A stretch of DNA of 14,247 bases from Lentisphaerota bacterium (GTDB lineage Bacteria > Verrucomicrobiota > Kiritimatiellia > RFP12 > UBA3636). The stretch is taken from NCBI GenBank assembly GCA_022837245.1, contig JALHHX010000109.1, positions 1 to 14,247 of the forward strand. Direction: 5' to 3'. A program made the position numbers and the translations under genes. Numbering within the stretch: the first letter of the stretch is position 1; each line of letters opens with the position of its first letter. The notes under the pieces are model-generated. The model was not told the DNA's origin. It saw only the letters and a list, made by a program, of their open reading frames with translations, and made no database searches. Shown here piece by piece: positions 1 to 6,963 of this stretch.

Positions 1-3
1 TGC

Positions 4-548
4 TCAGCCCGTTCCGGCGAGGTGTGCTTCCATCTCCTCCCTCGGCGTCATCCAGCCCAGGCACTTGCGGGGGCGGTCGTTGAGGAAGGTGTCGATCCGT
101 CGCAGTTCCTCCTCGCCAAACTTCATGAACGAAGCTTGCTTGGGGTAAATCCTGCGGATCAGCCCGTTGGTGTTCTCATTGGTTCCCCGCTCCCAGGAGT
201 GGTAGGGACGTGCAAAAAACACGTCCGCCTGCAGCTCCCGCGCAATCAGCTCGTGGCGTGCGAACTCCTTGCCGTTGTCGAAGGTGATCCCGTCAATGGG
301 AATTCCGGCGTTCATGAAGAGAGCGACGATCACAAGGGCAACTGCGTCCGCCTCCTTGCTGGGCGACCACCCCACCAGGGCGAAGCGTGTGACGCGCTCC
401 ACCAGCGTCACCAAGTAGCCGCTGGCGTTCTTCCCGACAACCAGGTCTCCCTCCCAATGCCCGACCTTGATGCGAAGCTCCACCTCGTTGGGGCGCGTCT
501 CGATTCCACGCCGGCCCGGGATGACGCCGCGGCGGCGACTTTCTTGCC
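4..548 (-). pseudogene. IS30-family transposase, C-terminal remnant
   Basis: This is the catalytic half of an IS30-family transposase, a DDE enzyme that would cut and join insertion-sequence ends. Counting from a GTG at 481-483, the conserved blocks are GHWEGDLV with Asp13, ITFDNG with Asp69 and ERGTNENTNG with Glu103. The spacing Asp69 to Glu103 leaves 33 residues between, the DD(33)E pattern of IS30. The frame stays open above the GTG, and family-like sequence (RRRGVIPGRRGIETRP) continues to about 540, so the GTG is not a true start. Homology then stops at the first GGGGTCTGTCCCC repeat, and an in-frame TAG lies at 574-576. The N-terminal helix-turn-helix half, about 150-200 residues in relatives, is missing. 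The stop is at 4-6; the IS end is not visible. Family call is firm; loss of function is inferred from the truncation. Confidence 0.88.
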
Positions 549-550
549 GG

Positions 551-579
551 GGGAAATTTTTGGGGTCTGTCCCCTATTT
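551..579. repeat. REP-like repeat, copy 1 (GGGGTCTGTCCCC core)
   Basis: This copy reads GGGAAAT, five T in all, then GGGGTCTGTCCCC and TATTTTT. The core folds as a 4-bp G/C stem around TCTGT, with AAAT/ATTT able to pair outside it. It matches copy 2 at 648-675 over about 27 bases with a one-T length difference, in the same orientation, 96 bases apart. It lies at the broken end of the IS30 remnant. GGGGTCTGTCCCC-type hairpins are, as I recall, found next to REP-associated tyrosine transposases (RAYTs); none is present here. Confidence 0.8.
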
Positions 580-646
580 TTCTCTGTCTTTTTCTCATGC
601 GCGCATGCAAGCATATTCCACGAAAAATATCAATGTTTTTCAACGG

Positions 647-679
647 CGGGAAATTTTGGGGTCTGTCCCCTATTTCCCG
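647..679. repeat. REP-like repeat, copy 2, long hairpin
   Basis: CGGGAAAT (647-654) pairs perfectly with ATTTCCCG (672-679), and inside it GGGG (658-661) pairs with CCCC (667-670) around TCTGT. The inner and outer stems are offset by TTT on one side and T on the other. The core is identical to copy 1. Its right edge touches the last recognisable codons of the degenerate transposase at 677-886. Between the copies lies a perfect 12-base palindrome, CATGCGCGCATG, at 596-607; the rest of the spacer is AT-rich with no coding signal. Confidence 0.82.
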
Positions 680-886
680 GCTGAGGCGATCCTAGAGTTT
701 CTTCATGCTGATCGGCTCGTCGAGTGCGCGCCCTATGCAGCTAAGCTTCACGTCCCGGGCTGCTTGAATCCCGTAAAGCATCTGACCCAAAAAGCGAAGT
801 TCCGGAATGGAGAAATGGGGAGAAAACATCCCCAAAAACCTGTGAAGTTGCTCTTGAGTTTTCGAGGCGGTGATGGCATGGTTCAT
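677..886 (-). pseudogene. N-terminal remnant of a DDE (IS4-like) transposase
   Basis: The fragment starts at ATG 884-886 behind a good ribosome site (AAGGA, about 9 bases upstream). The first 64 residues include SIPELRFLGQMLYGIQAAR and RALDEPISMKKL, which resemble the N-terminus of IS4-type transposases that begin with a short helical region before the DDE core. A TAG at 692-694 interrupts the frame, and the next codons still read DRLSR, the expected continuation of family sequences such as KKTEDRLSR. The stop therefore looks like a nonsense mutation of a Glu or Gln codon. All further sequence, including every catalytic residue, is absent because the REP-like hairpin begins there. The family is recognised from motif memory, without a search, so the exact IS family is uncertain. 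That this is a transposase start is likely; that it is dead is nearly certain. Confidence 0.6.
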
Positions 887-1220
887 GGCGTGGATTTCCT
901 TGTTGGTTGTTATACCGCGCTACTTTAGCGTGTTCCTGCGGGAAAAGCCACTTTTTCACTTTTCAGCCACCCCGTTTCAGCATGAAATCCGCTCCCAATG
1001 GGCAGATCGTTGAAAACCAAAAAAGAATTCTGGGGAAAGTCCACGTTTAGTTTTTGCCATTTCCTCATTTTTGGGGATATTGCCGTAAATTGACTAGGTG
1101 CCTTATGCCTTTGCCGCGGTGTTGCGCGCCCGCAGCACACGGGTGCGCGGAACGCGGCACGCTCAAACACCACGCCGTAGGCGCGCCTGGCTATGCCCGT
1201 ATCGCCGGATGGGCGGGAGC

Positions 1221-1244
1221 CCGCAAGCAGAGGCCTGCTTGCGG
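1221..1244. repeat. Perfect 10-bp inverted repeat, 4-base loop
   Basis: CCGCAAGCAG (1221-1230) and CTGCTTGCGG (1235-1244) are exact complements around the loop AGGC. It has the shape of a terminator stem, but no T-run follows on either strand. On the plus strand the next bases are TAAGTGATTAAAAAG. It may instead be a processing site, part of a small RNA, or a mobile-element remnant. Confidence 0.7.
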
Positions 1245-1329
1245 TAAGTGATTAAAAAGTTATGCGGGCTAAATATGCAAACCCGCAGCCAGCATAAACT
1301 TCCGCTCTCCATTGCCGAGCATTCAGTGG

Positions 1330-1359
1330 TTGCCGTTGCGGGCGAAATTGCGGTATAAT
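1330..1359 (+). promoter_or_regulatory. Sigma70-like promoter for the gspE-like gene
   Basis: TTGCCG (1330-1335), an 18-base spacer and a perfect TATAAT (1354-1359). Transcription would begin near 1366, which rules out in-frame starts upstream, such as ATG 1312, and supports ATG 1402. A 3-codon frame, ATG TTG GGC TAG (1388-1399), follows a GGGGTGAGG sequence just before the gene start and could affect initiation. Confidence 0.6.
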
Positions 1360-1401
1360 CCGGGGCTGAAGATTGGGGTGAGGCGTTATGTTGGGCTAGA
1401 T

Positions 1402-2982
1402 ATGGATGATATAAAGAAGTTGGCGGATGAATACGGCGTGACCTTTATCGAGGAGGTGGACGCCGCGATGCTTGATAAGCGGCTGATCTCCGCGATACCC
1501 GTGACGTGGGCGCGTGAACAAGGCGTGTTGCCGCTGCGCGTCGAAGGCGTCCCTTCGTTGCTGATGAGCGGCTCCGCCGGCATGACGGCGCTTCAGCATG
1601 CTTCGCTCGTGACGGGGGAGGACCTGCAGCCGGCCTTCGCGGCACGCGATGTCGTTGCAAGCGCTATCGACAGGTTCTACTACGAGGGCAAATCCACCGC
1701 CGCAGCAGCTTCCGCGCCCGACGAAGCTGCGCAACCTGCAGCAGGCCTGGCGCTGCAAACAGATACGGATCTGCTGGTGGATCAGGTGGCACAGCCAGTA
1801 ACTCAGTTTTTAAACAACGTCCTATTGGAAGCCGTGCGGAGAGATGCCTCCGACGTCCATCTGGAACCCGACCTGAACGGGTCGCTTCGCATCCGATTCC
1901 GGTTGGACGGAGTGCTCTACGAACAACCACCGCCGCCGCCGGGTTTCGCACTCCCCATGGTGTCCCGCATCAAGGTGATGGCTGGCATGGACATCGCTGA
2001 GCGCCGTCTGCCTCAGGACGGCATGGCGCAGGTCCGCGTGGGCGGCAAGGTGGTCGATATACGGATCTCCACAGTCCCCGTTTCGGCTGGTGAGCGCGTT
2101 GTCATGCGTCTCCTGAACCGCGACCGGTCGCTGCTGCCGCTTGTCGCCCTCGGCATGCCGGAGGGCGTTCTCGCTGGGTTTCAGTCGCTACTCGCTCTGC
2201 CCAACGGCATGGTCATAGTTTCGGGTCCGACCGGTTCAGGCAAGACCACGACTCTTTACTCGGCGCTCGGCACGCTCGATTCGCGCCGCCGCAACATAAT
2301 GACGATCGAGGATCCAATCGAATACCGGCTTACGAATATTGGGCAGATACAGGTGAAGCCGAAGATAGGGCTGACGTTTTCCAACGGACTCCGCCACATT
2401 CTGCGTCAGGATCCAGATGTGGTGCTTGTGGGCGAGACGCGCGACGCGGAGACGGCCGAAATCGCGGTGCGCTCGTCGCTCACCGGCCACCTCGTATTCA
2501 CCACCCTCCACACAAACGACGCGCCTTCGGCGGTGATGCGCCTTGTTGACATGGGCATCGAGCCGTACTTGCTTGCGTCGTGCCTGCGCGGCGTGCTCGC
2601 GCAGAGGCTCGTGCGCATGCTCTGCCGCGAATGCGCGGAGACGGTGTCTGCCGATGACAAACGTTTGACTGCGGCCGAGGCGGCCGTGGCGCGCGCGGCG
2701 GGGTGCGAAACGGTCAAGCGCGCGAAAGGCTGTGCCCACTGCCTGGAGGGATTTACAGGGCGTTCCGGCATCTTCGAGTTTCTGGAGTGCGACGCCAACG
2801 TCGCGGATGCAATCCACGCCGGCAGACTGTCGTCCGACGAACTGCGCGAAATATCAATGGGAAACAACAAGTATTATCCGATGGTCAGGGATGCGGCGGC
2901 CAAACTGAAGGCGGGGGTAACATCGCCTTCGGAGATCGTGTCGGCGATGGGGGTGATCGGCGTTGGGAAGGCCGGTGGTTGA
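1402..2982 (+). CDS. GspE/PilB-family secretion ATPase
   Basis: This is a hexameric cytoplasmic ATPase that would power assembly of a type II secretion pseudopilus or type IV pilus. The 526-residue protein has an MshEN-type N-terminal domain (about 1-105), an Ala-rich linker, then the T2SSE ATPase core. Walker A is GPTGSGKT at 275-282, followed by the Asp-box TIEDPIEY, Walker B DPDVVLVGE at 337-345 and the His-box TGHLVFTTLHTND. A four-cysteine zinc motif, Cys408/Cys411 and Cys444/Cys447, is typical of GspE and PilB. The start at ATG 1402 is chosen because the MshEN domain begins there and the promoter lies at 1330-1359; its own ribosome site is weak. Length is near the usual 500-570. No other secretion or pilus gene lies in the window, so GspE and PilB cannot be told apart here. 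Confidence 0.93.
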   Translation: MDDIKKLADEYGVTFIEEVDAAMLDKRLISAIPVTWAREQGVLPLRVEGVPSLLMSGSAGMTALQHASLVTGEDLQPAFAARDVVASAIDRFYYEGKSTAAAASAPDEAAQPAAGLALQTDTDLLVDQVAQPVTQFLNNVLLEAVRRDASDVHLEPDLNGSLRIRFRLDGVLYEQPPPPPGFALPMVSRIKVMAGMDIAERRLPQDGMAQVRVGGKVVDIRISTVPVSAGERVVMRLLNRDRSLLPLVALGMPEGVLAGFQSLLALPNGMVIVSGPTGSGKTTTLYSALGTLDSRRRNIMTIEDPIEYRLTNIGQIQVKPKIGLTFSNGLRHILRQDPDVVLVGETRDAETAEIAVRSSLTGHLVFTTLHTNDAPSAVMRLVDMGIEPYLLASCLRGVLAQRLVRMLCRECAETVSADDKRLTAAEAAVARAAGCETVKRAKGCAHCLEGFTGRSGIFEFLECDANVADAIHAGRLSSDELREISMGNNKYYPMVRDAAAKLKAGVTSPSEIVSAMGVIGVGKAGG

Positions 2983-2984
2983 TT

Positions 2985-3761
2985 ATGAAGCGCAAGCATG
3001 CCAAGAACATTTTGATCACGGGGGCGACGAGCGGAATAGGCGAGGCGGTGGCATTGGAGCTGGTCCGGCGCGGAGCTGAGCGCCTCTTTCTTTGCGGACG
3101 CAATGCAGAACGCCTTGCCGCAGTTGTGGGAAAGTGCGTTGAGCTCGGTGCGGCGGCTAGTGGCGAGGTAATCGATGTGACCGACTCCGCCGCCGTGGCG
3201 GAATGGATACGAAATAGCGACGAAATAGCGCCGCTCGATCTCGTGTTCGCGAACGCGGGCGTTGGTATAGGAGGGGAGGAGACTTCTGATAACGTGCGCC
3301 ATACGTTCGACATAAACGTCGGCGGGGTTCTCAATACTGTTTTACCGGCCATCGAGGTTTTCTCCGAAGAGGGTGGGCGGGACCGCAACAGACGGCAGAT
3401 CGCGATAACCTCGTCTATGACGGGCTACCACGGTCTGCCAACCTGCCCCGCATACAGCGCCACGAAAGCTTGCGTCAAGGCGTGGGGTGCTGGGCTGCGT
3501 GGTTATTTGAGGCCGCGCGGGATCATGGTCAACACGATATGCCCGGGGTTTGTCAGGTCCCGGCTAACGGACAAAAACAAGTTCAAAATGCCGTTTTTCT
3601 GGGAGGCGGACAAGGCTGCGCGTGTCATCGTGTCGCGGCTCGACCGCGACATTGGGCTAATCGCATTCCCGTGGCAGATGCGTTTCGCATGCTGGCTTGG
3701 CGCTTGCCTGCCGGAGAGAGTTTCGTCATGGATCTACGGACTTGTGAACGTTGCGCTTTGA
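2985..3761 (+). CDS. Short-chain dehydrogenase/reductase (SDR family)
   Basis: A classical NAD(P)-dependent oxidoreductase of 258 residues; the substrate cannot be told. It shows the Rossmann TGATSGIG at 12-19, NAG at 90-92, Asn111, SS at 143-144, and YSATK with Tyr157 and Lys161, so the Asn-Ser-Tyr-Lys catalytic set is complete. After the core, the tail (AFPWQMRFACWLGACLPERV) is hydrophobic and Trp/Pro-containing. A similar tail occurs in SDRs of the type that end near the membrane, so peripheral membrane contact is possible. The start ATG 2985 is two bases after the gspE-like stop, so it is probably translated from the same message. The frame is open further upstream inside the gspE-like gene, but the Rossmann motif fixes the start here. 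There is no obvious functional link with secretion. Confidence 0.9.
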   Translation: MKRKHAKNILITGATSGIGEAVALELVRRGAERLFLCGRNAERLAAVVGKCVELGAAASGEVIDVTDSAAVAEWIRNSDEIAPLDLVFANAGVGIGGEETSDNVRHTFDINVGGVLNTVLPAIEVFSEEGGRDRNRRQIAITSSMTGYHGLPTCPAYSATKACVKAWGAGLRGYLRPRGIMVNTICPGFVRSRLTDKNKFKMPFFWEADKAARVIVSRLDRDIGLIAFPWQMRFACWLGACLPERVSSWIYGLVNVAL

Positions 3762-3928
3762 GTGCCTTGTTCTTCCACCCATCCGCCATAATTCCATGAA
3801 AATTGTTTCTTAATCATCGGCGATTTGGTAAGATTCACCCATCAGCTATCGAATTGACGACTAGTTTGTGGCTGCCTTTGACGCTGTTTCTGCGTTTCGG
3901 GGCCGCGAAAAAACAGTAAGGAAACGAA

Positions 3929-4951
3929 ATGAAATCGAAAATTTTTACGTTGAGGAACAAGAGCGGCATGACTATGAGGGTGAGCAGCCTCGGGGGCATC
4001 GTCACCGAATTGACCGCGCCGGACCGTAACGGGGTGTTCGAAGACGTGTTGCTCGGTTGCGAGAAGCTGGAGGATAATCACAGCAATGGATACATGTCTG
4101 CCATAATCGGCCGCGTTTGCGGCCGTATTGGCAAGGGCAAGTTCACGCTCGACGGTAAGGTTTACGAGTTGGCGAAGAACGCGGAGAAAGACGGCGTCGC
4201 ATCGGCGCTTCACGGAGGGGCCGAGGGGTTCGACAGCAAGATCTGGGACGCACGGGAGTTCAACACGCCGGAGGGACCGGCGCTTGAGCTCACAAACCTC
4301 AGCCCCGACGGAGAATCCGGCTTTCCCGGCAACCTCTTCGTGCGTGTGGTATATACTTTGATGGAATGCAATGCCTGGAGGCTCGAATATTGGGCCATGA
4401 CCGACGCTCCCACGGTCGTGAACCTGACGAACCACGCTTATTTCAACCTCAACGGAGGCAAGAGAGACGTTCTCGACCATCTGGTGCAGATCGCCGGCTC
4501 AAACTATTTGCCCACAAATCCCGGTCTCGTGCCAACAGGCAAAGTGTTGCCGGTCGAGGGAACCGCGATCGATTTCACAGCGCCGCGCAGGATCGGCGAG
4601 CACATCGGAAGCAAGGCCAAAGTCGTCGTGAACGCGGGCGGGTTCGACCATTGCTACATCATCGACAGGTCGGGGCCGGGGCTGGCGCTGGCCGCTATAG
4701 CTGAGGATGAGGACAGCGGCCGCCAGATGGAGGTCTGGACAACGGAGCCTTGCTTGCAGTTCTACAGCGCCAACTTCCCGAGGGCGGAGATCAAGGGCAA
4801 GGGCGGCGTCCCGTATCCGCCGCACTATGGACTATGCTTCGAGACTCAGCACGCGCCCGACTCGCCTAACAACGTCGGCTTCCAGAGCATACGCCTGGAT
4901 CCGGGAGAGGTTATGCAGTCCACCACTATTTACCAGTTCTACACAGTCTAG
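3929..4951 (+). CDS. galM: Aldose 1-epimerase (galactose mutarotase)
   Basis: This enzyme interconverts alpha and beta anomers of glucose or galactose, feeding the Leloir pathway or sugar salvage. The 340-residue length matches the family. Visible motifs are GRVCGRIGKGKF near 61-72, LHGG at 94-97, the catalytic histidine block TNHAYFNL with His169, and the catalytic glutamate block FETQHAPDS with Glu305. A strong ribosome site AAGGA (3918-3922) precedes ATG 3929 by 6 bases. The 167-base gap before it carries only weak promoter candidates: TTGACG at 3854-3859 without a good -10, and TAAGAT at 3829-3834. No signal peptide is seen, so it should be cytoplasmic. It is followed 53 bases later by the pseudokinase gene on the same strand. 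The substrate sugar cannot be decided from sequence. Confidence 0.93.
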   Translation: MKSKIFTLRNKSGMTMRVSSLGGIVTELTAPDRNGVFEDVLLGCEKLEDNHSNGYMSAIIGRVCGRIGKGKFTLDGKVYELAKNAEKDGVASALHGGAEGFDSKIWDAREFNTPEGPALELTNLSPDGESGFPGNLFVRVVYTLMECNAWRLEYWAMTDAPTVVNLTNHAYFNLNGGKRDVLDHLVQIAGSNYLPTNPGLVPTGKVLPVEGTAIDFTAPRRIGEHIGSKAKVVVNAGGFDHCYIIDRSGPGLALAAIAEDEDSGRQMEVWTTEPCLQFYSANFPRAEIKGKGGVPYPPHYGLCFETQHAPDSPNNVGFQSIRLDPGEVMQSTTIYQFYTV

Positions 4952-5004
4952 CGGGGATCCCTGGGGAAGTCCAAACATCACCTCGGACGGCGGAATTAAT
5001 TGAA

Positions 5005-6963
5005 ATGACGGATGCTACAGGCATGAATGGCACGGAAGCGGGTGGGGGCGGCGGAATGCGCGAAGCCCCGCGGATCCCCGGATTCCAGATTACGAATTTC
5101 AAAAACTCCACGAGTCTTGCGGACGTGTGGGGGGCTCTGCAGCTCTCGCTCGACAGGAACGTGGAGATTTGGATCCTACGGCGCGAAATCGCCGGCGACG
5201 CCGCGATAGCCGAAAACTACGAGGAAGTGGCGCGCGCCGTGTCGAAAATCAAGCACCCTAACTTCGTGCAGATCATAGACATCTCAAAGACGGAGGAGGG
5301 TATCCCCTTCACCGTGTTCGAGGAGATCGACGGCGTCCCGCTATCCACCGAACTCGTTAGGGAAGGCAGAATTGACCAGAAGATAGCCGCAACCATCATC
5401 ATCGGCATCGCCAATGTCCTCGACTCGGCATGGAAGCAAAGCGGTTTCGTCCACCGCAACATCAAGCCCGACACCGTCTATCTGGCGCGTGGCGCGGGCG
5501 TGAAGATCACTAACTTCAACAGCGCCACCCTTGTCAAGGCAGGTTCCAACCCGCTGGCATACGATGGTGGGTTCATCATCGGCACACCCAACTACCAGGC
5601 ACCCGAACAGATCGAATGCCGGCGGTCCATAGATTTTCATGCCGACATGTATAGCGCAGGGGCTCTCTTCTACGAGATGGTGACGGGGCAGGCGCCGTTC
5701 CATGAGGAAGAGGATCCTCGTGAGGTCATGGAGCTCCAGCGCACCGGCACGCTGCCGAACCCGCGGGAGTTGGACAAGTCCATCAAGCCGGGCTTCGTCT
5801 ACATCATGCAGAAGATGATGGCCAAGGCACCGGAAGAACGCTACACATGGTGGCAGGATTTGGTCGAGGATCTGCAGCGCGTCATTGACGGACGCCCCCC
5901 TTATCCGCAGAGCGCTGGCACGTATTCAGCGCCCAGAAGCACCATCGGGATCATGCCTGGCGACGTCTCTCCGGGAGCGGCCTCCGCGAACGGCCGCGGC
6001 CAGAAGAGAGCCGTGGGTGGTGGCAGCGGCCAGTACCGTTCCGCAGTATCTAATGGCGCTCCGGCGAGGACTTTGAGCCAGCGCGTGGCCGATACGCAAC
6101 AAAGCGAAGGCCCAGGATGCCTCGCCATCCTGATGAGCCTGCTGCTGATCGTAGCCGCCGTCGTTTTGACTGGTGTCATGCGCATCAAAGACCTTGAGGA
6201 AAAAGACGAGGAGCGGCAGGATCTCCAAACCAACTTCACGGCGCACGTCGAGGACATGTACAGCCCCGGCGACTATGCCGGGCCGAATCCGGATGATGAT
6301 GCCGCGCCTTTGGATACTTCCGCGGACGTGGAATCCGGCTTGGAGTCCCCGCCAGAAACCGCGACAGCCGGTGAAACCGTCTCCGAGGAGCCTGCCGCCA
6401 GCGAGCCGCCCACCTCCGAGGAGCCTGCCGCCGCGCCGCCCACGCAAAGGGAGATCGTCGCCGACATCTACGCGCAGTTCATGGCGAAGGATTTCGCCGA
6501 GGCCAAGAAGTACGTGCGCGAACGTCTCCTGAAAGCCCGGGAAGATGGCGGCTACGATGCTGCCGAGTGCGCGGCAATAGCCCGGGCTTTCGACGAAGCG
6601 GCGTCTTACTCCGACCTGGTTGGCGGTTCGCTGGCGCGTGGCGGCGTCAGACGTGATATAACCATCGGCGGAAGGAATATCAGCATCGCCCCGAAGATTT
6701 ACGCGAATGGGGAAGTCGTCGGCACGATCACCATGCCCGATGGGAAGGTCTATGAAAACGCGCGTCTCAAGGTCTCCGAAATGTCGCCGCGCGAAATGTA
6801 CGACACCGTGCAGTCGGGCGCGATGCCCACCGGCAGGCCATCACTTCTGGCCCTCGCGTTCCTCGCGCTCAAGGTGGACGAACCGGTTAGGTTCATAAGC
6901 ACCGTGGAAAACAACAACCTCGACGGCCTCAAGCCGTTCCTGGAATTTTCGCAAAAAAAATGA
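5005..6963 (+). CDS. Transmembrane Ser/Thr pseudokinase with extracytoplasmic tail
   Basis: The 652-residue protein has a Hanks-type kinase fold at about 25-300, one membrane segment at 373-393, an acidic Pro/Glu-rich linker at about 400-470 with a repeated SEEPAA unit, and a C-terminal region of about 180 residues that I do not recognise. Catalytic residues are gone. The VAIK lysine position reads VEIWIL (Trp56), the HRD loop reads HRN (Asn152), DFG reads NFN (170-172), and the glycine loop is replaced by KNSTSLA. Fold residues remain: GTPNYQAPEQ (APE at 199-201) and ADMYSAGALFYEMVTG. It should therefore bind or scaffold rather than phosphorylate; this is inference. The start is uncertain. 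ATG 5005 has a weak ribosome site; ATG 5056, just before the kinase fold, follows a G-rich stretch. The stop overlaps the next start (ATGA), after a run of eight A. Confidence 0.88.
   Translation: MTDATGMNGTEAGGGGGMREAPRIPGFQITNFKNSTSLADVWGALQLSLDRNVEIWILRREIAGDAAIAENYEEVARAVSKIKHPNFVQIIDISKTEEGIPFTVFEEIDGVPLSTELVREGRIDQKIAATIIIGIANVLDSAWKQSGFVHRNIKPDTVYLARGAGVKITNFNSATLVKAGSNPLAYDGGFIIGTPNYQAPEQIECRRSIDFHADMYSAGALFYEMVTGQAPFHEEEDPREVMELQRTGTLPNPRELDKSIKPGFVYIMQKMMAKAPEERYTWWQDLVEDLQRVIDGRPPYPQSAGTYSAPRSTIGIMPGDVSPGAASANGRGQKRAVGGGSGQYRSAVSNGAPARTLSQRVADTQQSEGPGCLAILMSLLLIVAAVVLTGVMRIKDLEEKDEERQDLQTNFTAHVEDMYSPGDYAGPNPDDDAAPLDTSADVESGLESPPETATAGETVSEEPAASEPPTSEEPAAAPPTQREIVADIYAQFMAKDFAEAKKYVRERLLKAREDGGYDAAECAAIARAFDEAASYSDLVGGSLARGGVRRDITIGGRNISIAPKIYANGEVVGTITMPDGKVYENARLKVSEMSPREMYDTVQSGAMPTGRPSLLALAFLALKVDEPVRFISTVENNNLDGLKPFLEFSQKK

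Larger units (their letters stand above)
887..1401. other. Non-coding stretch between IS remnant and gspE-like gene
   Basis: No reading frame here has family-like sequence or a good start. Positions 887 to about 1060 are AT-richer and are probably the 5' flank of the dead transposase, although no terminal inverted repeat could be identified. Positions 1110-1245 are very GC-rich and rich in short inverted repeats, such as GCGGG-AG-CCCGC near 1214-1225. A perfect hairpin sits at 1221-1244, a weaker TGCGGG/CCCGCA pair at 1263-1268 and 1282-1287, and a promoter at 1330-1359. A structured leader or small RNA is possible but not shown. Confidence 0.6.

Noticed and set aside
1221..1244. Intrinsic terminator
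   Set aside because: Good stem but no T-run on either strand, and no gene ends close by.
1054..1251. 65-codon Cys/Arg-rich plus-strand frame
   Set aside because: No ribosome site and low-complexity GC-driven composition; it spans the 10-bp hairpin.
1312..1401. Longer start (ATG 1312) for the gspE-like gene
   Set aside because: It lies upstream of the promoter -10 box at 1354-1359, and its 30 extra residues have no family-like sequence.
2703..2984. SDR frame open upstream into the gspE-like gene
   Set aside because: The Rossmann motif sits 12 residues after ATG 2985; upstream codons are the out-of-frame reading of the ATPase.
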